Positions 22,966-23,457 of a stretch of DNA of 23,457 bases are shown piece after piece. The first letter of the stretch is position 1, and every line of letters begins with the position of its first letter. The translations under genes and the position numbers were made by a program. Origin of the DNA: CF-161 sp035259145 (GTDB lineage: Bacteria; Chloroflexota; Dormibacteria; Dormibacterales; Dormibacteraceae); the NCBI GenBank assembly GCA_035259145.1, contig DATFWQ010000250.1, forward strand, positions 1 through 23,457, written 5' to 3'. A model generated the notes under the pieces. That model was not told where the DNA came from. It ran no database searches and saw only the letters and a program-made list of their open reading frames with translations.

Positions 22966-23156
22966 TGACGTCGGAACGGCAGCGTAAGGCACGGTGGCCG
23001 GGCGCTGCGTTGCAGGACCTGGTTGCACGGTGGTTCCGGGCGCGCGTGCGGCTGGCCCAGGACATCCGGGTGGGGGAGCACGCCCACTGGGACCCGGTGA
23101 ACCGGACCTGGCAGTTTCACGACCACTACCGCGACCGAAAGTCGCGGCGCCGCTGA
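22965..23156 (+). CDS. Small basic protein of unknown function
   Basis: A 63-residue frame with a strong ribosome binding site (GGGAGG, 5 nt before the ATG). The product is rich in Arg, His and Trp (RWFRARVRLAQ, HAHWDPVNRTWQFHDHY) and ends in KSRRR. I do not recognise it. The composition suggests a nucleic-acid-binding or membrane-surface peptide, but this is only a guess. Its ribosome binding site lies within the antisense of the esterase remnant, so it may have arisen at the breakpoint of that decay or arrived with it. Confidence 0.45.
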   Translation: MTSERQRKARWPGAALQDLVARWFRARVRLAQDIRVGEHAHWDPVNRTWQFHDHYRDRKSRRR

Positions 23157-23229
23157 TCTCCCTATGTGGGCGCCTCTTCGGCTACACCACCAGGCTCCAC
23201 GCGCGGGGCAGTATCTTGGTGACTAAGGG

Positions 23230-23457
23230 ATGGGAAAGGCGAGCCCGGTCATGAAGCCGAGCCCCGTCATGAGGTCGGCGAAGGCAGAACTGGATCGGCT
23301 GGTGACGCTCATCGAGGTGAGCCGCTCGCTCACCGCCGAGCTGGACCTCGAGGACATGATCCACCGCATCCTGGAGGGCGCCATCCGCGTCATCCCCGCA
23401 GCGGAGGCGGGAATCCTGTTCCTCTACGATCATGAGCGCCGGCGCCTGGTCGCCAAC
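23230..23457 (+). CDS. GAF-domain sensor protein, 5' part only
   Basis: The frame runs off the window end. After a short start with three in-frame ATGs (23230, 23251, 23269), it reads LDRLVTLIEVSRSLTAELDL and EDMIHRILEGAIRVIPAAEA, then GILFLYDHERRRLVAN, the beginning of a GAF domain as found in sensor kinases, diguanylate cyclases and PP2C phosphatases. The rest of the protein is needed to say which. A -10-like TATCTT lies at 23212-23217. Which ATG is used is not clear. Confidence 0.7.
   Translation, partial: MGKASPVMKPSPVMRSAKAELDRLVTLIEVSRSLTAELDLEDMIHRILEGAIRVIPAAEAGILFLYDHERRRLVAN

Overview
The window is GC-rich, densely coded chromosomal DNA from a bacterium of the Actinomycetota type or a neighbouring high-GC Terrabacteria lineage (Chloroflexota or Dormibacterota are possible). 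The evidence is indirect: a WS/DGAT wax-ester/triacylglycerol synthase, a deazaflavin (F420)-type nitroreductase, a large ATPase-LuxR regulator, an ECF42-type sigma factor with its DGPF partner, and several genes whose -10 box lies 6-8 nt before the start codon with no Shine-Dalgarno, as expected for leaderless mRNAs. I see no tRNA, rRNA, CRISPR array, transposase or integrase.

Layout. 1-2632: a minus-strand operon (membrane protein, beta-lactamase-fold serine hydrolase, PCD-VOC fusion) diverges from a marR gene across a 27-nt palindromic operator. 3125-4868: a decayed membrane-protein piece, an isolated CHAP peptidoglycan hydrolase and a one-pass membrane protein of unknown role. 4968-7796: a giant ATPase-TPR-LuxR regulator. 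7944-9112: the tail of a lost FtsX-type permease followed closely by an alpha/beta hydrolase. 9181-9781: a mazEF-like toxin-antitoxin pair with its own palindromic operator. 10039-10527: a small membrane protein. 10610-10763: a frameshifted thioredoxin-reductase-like remnant. 10773-13028: a tetR gene diverging from an SMP-30/DHFR-like operon, with two copies of the operator bracketing the promoter. 13134-13906: an F420-type nitroreductase converging on a YjbR-like gene. 13965-16637: a patatin-like lipase diverging from a WS/DGAT acyltransferase. 16702-18275: the DGPF-ECF42 pair. 18316-19077: a double-VOC protein. 19348-20958: an orphan cytosolic histidine kinase diverging from a large SGNH hydrolase (21193-22794). 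22785-23457: an esterase remnant, a small new ORF with a strong ribosome binding site, and the start of a GAF-domain gene cut by the window edge.

How it fits together. This looks like an accessory, regulator-rich stretch: six transcriptional regulators or sensors (MarR, LuxR, TetR, ECF42, histidine kinase, GAF protein), each beside one or two small enzymes. Four degenerate gene fragments at the joints between operons suggest repeated gain and decay of genes. The most unusual structure is the 187-bp patatin-WS/DGAT intergenic region. It is an imperfect palindrome about one exact centre, with perfect 19-bp inverted ends that lie at the two divergent promoters and a 4-bp direct repeat outside, so it resembles either a small inverted-repeat element or a duplicated promoter-operator shared by two lipid genes. 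No intergenic stretch exceeds 300 bases; the largest with nothing recognisable are 9782-10038, 19078-19347 and 20971-21135.
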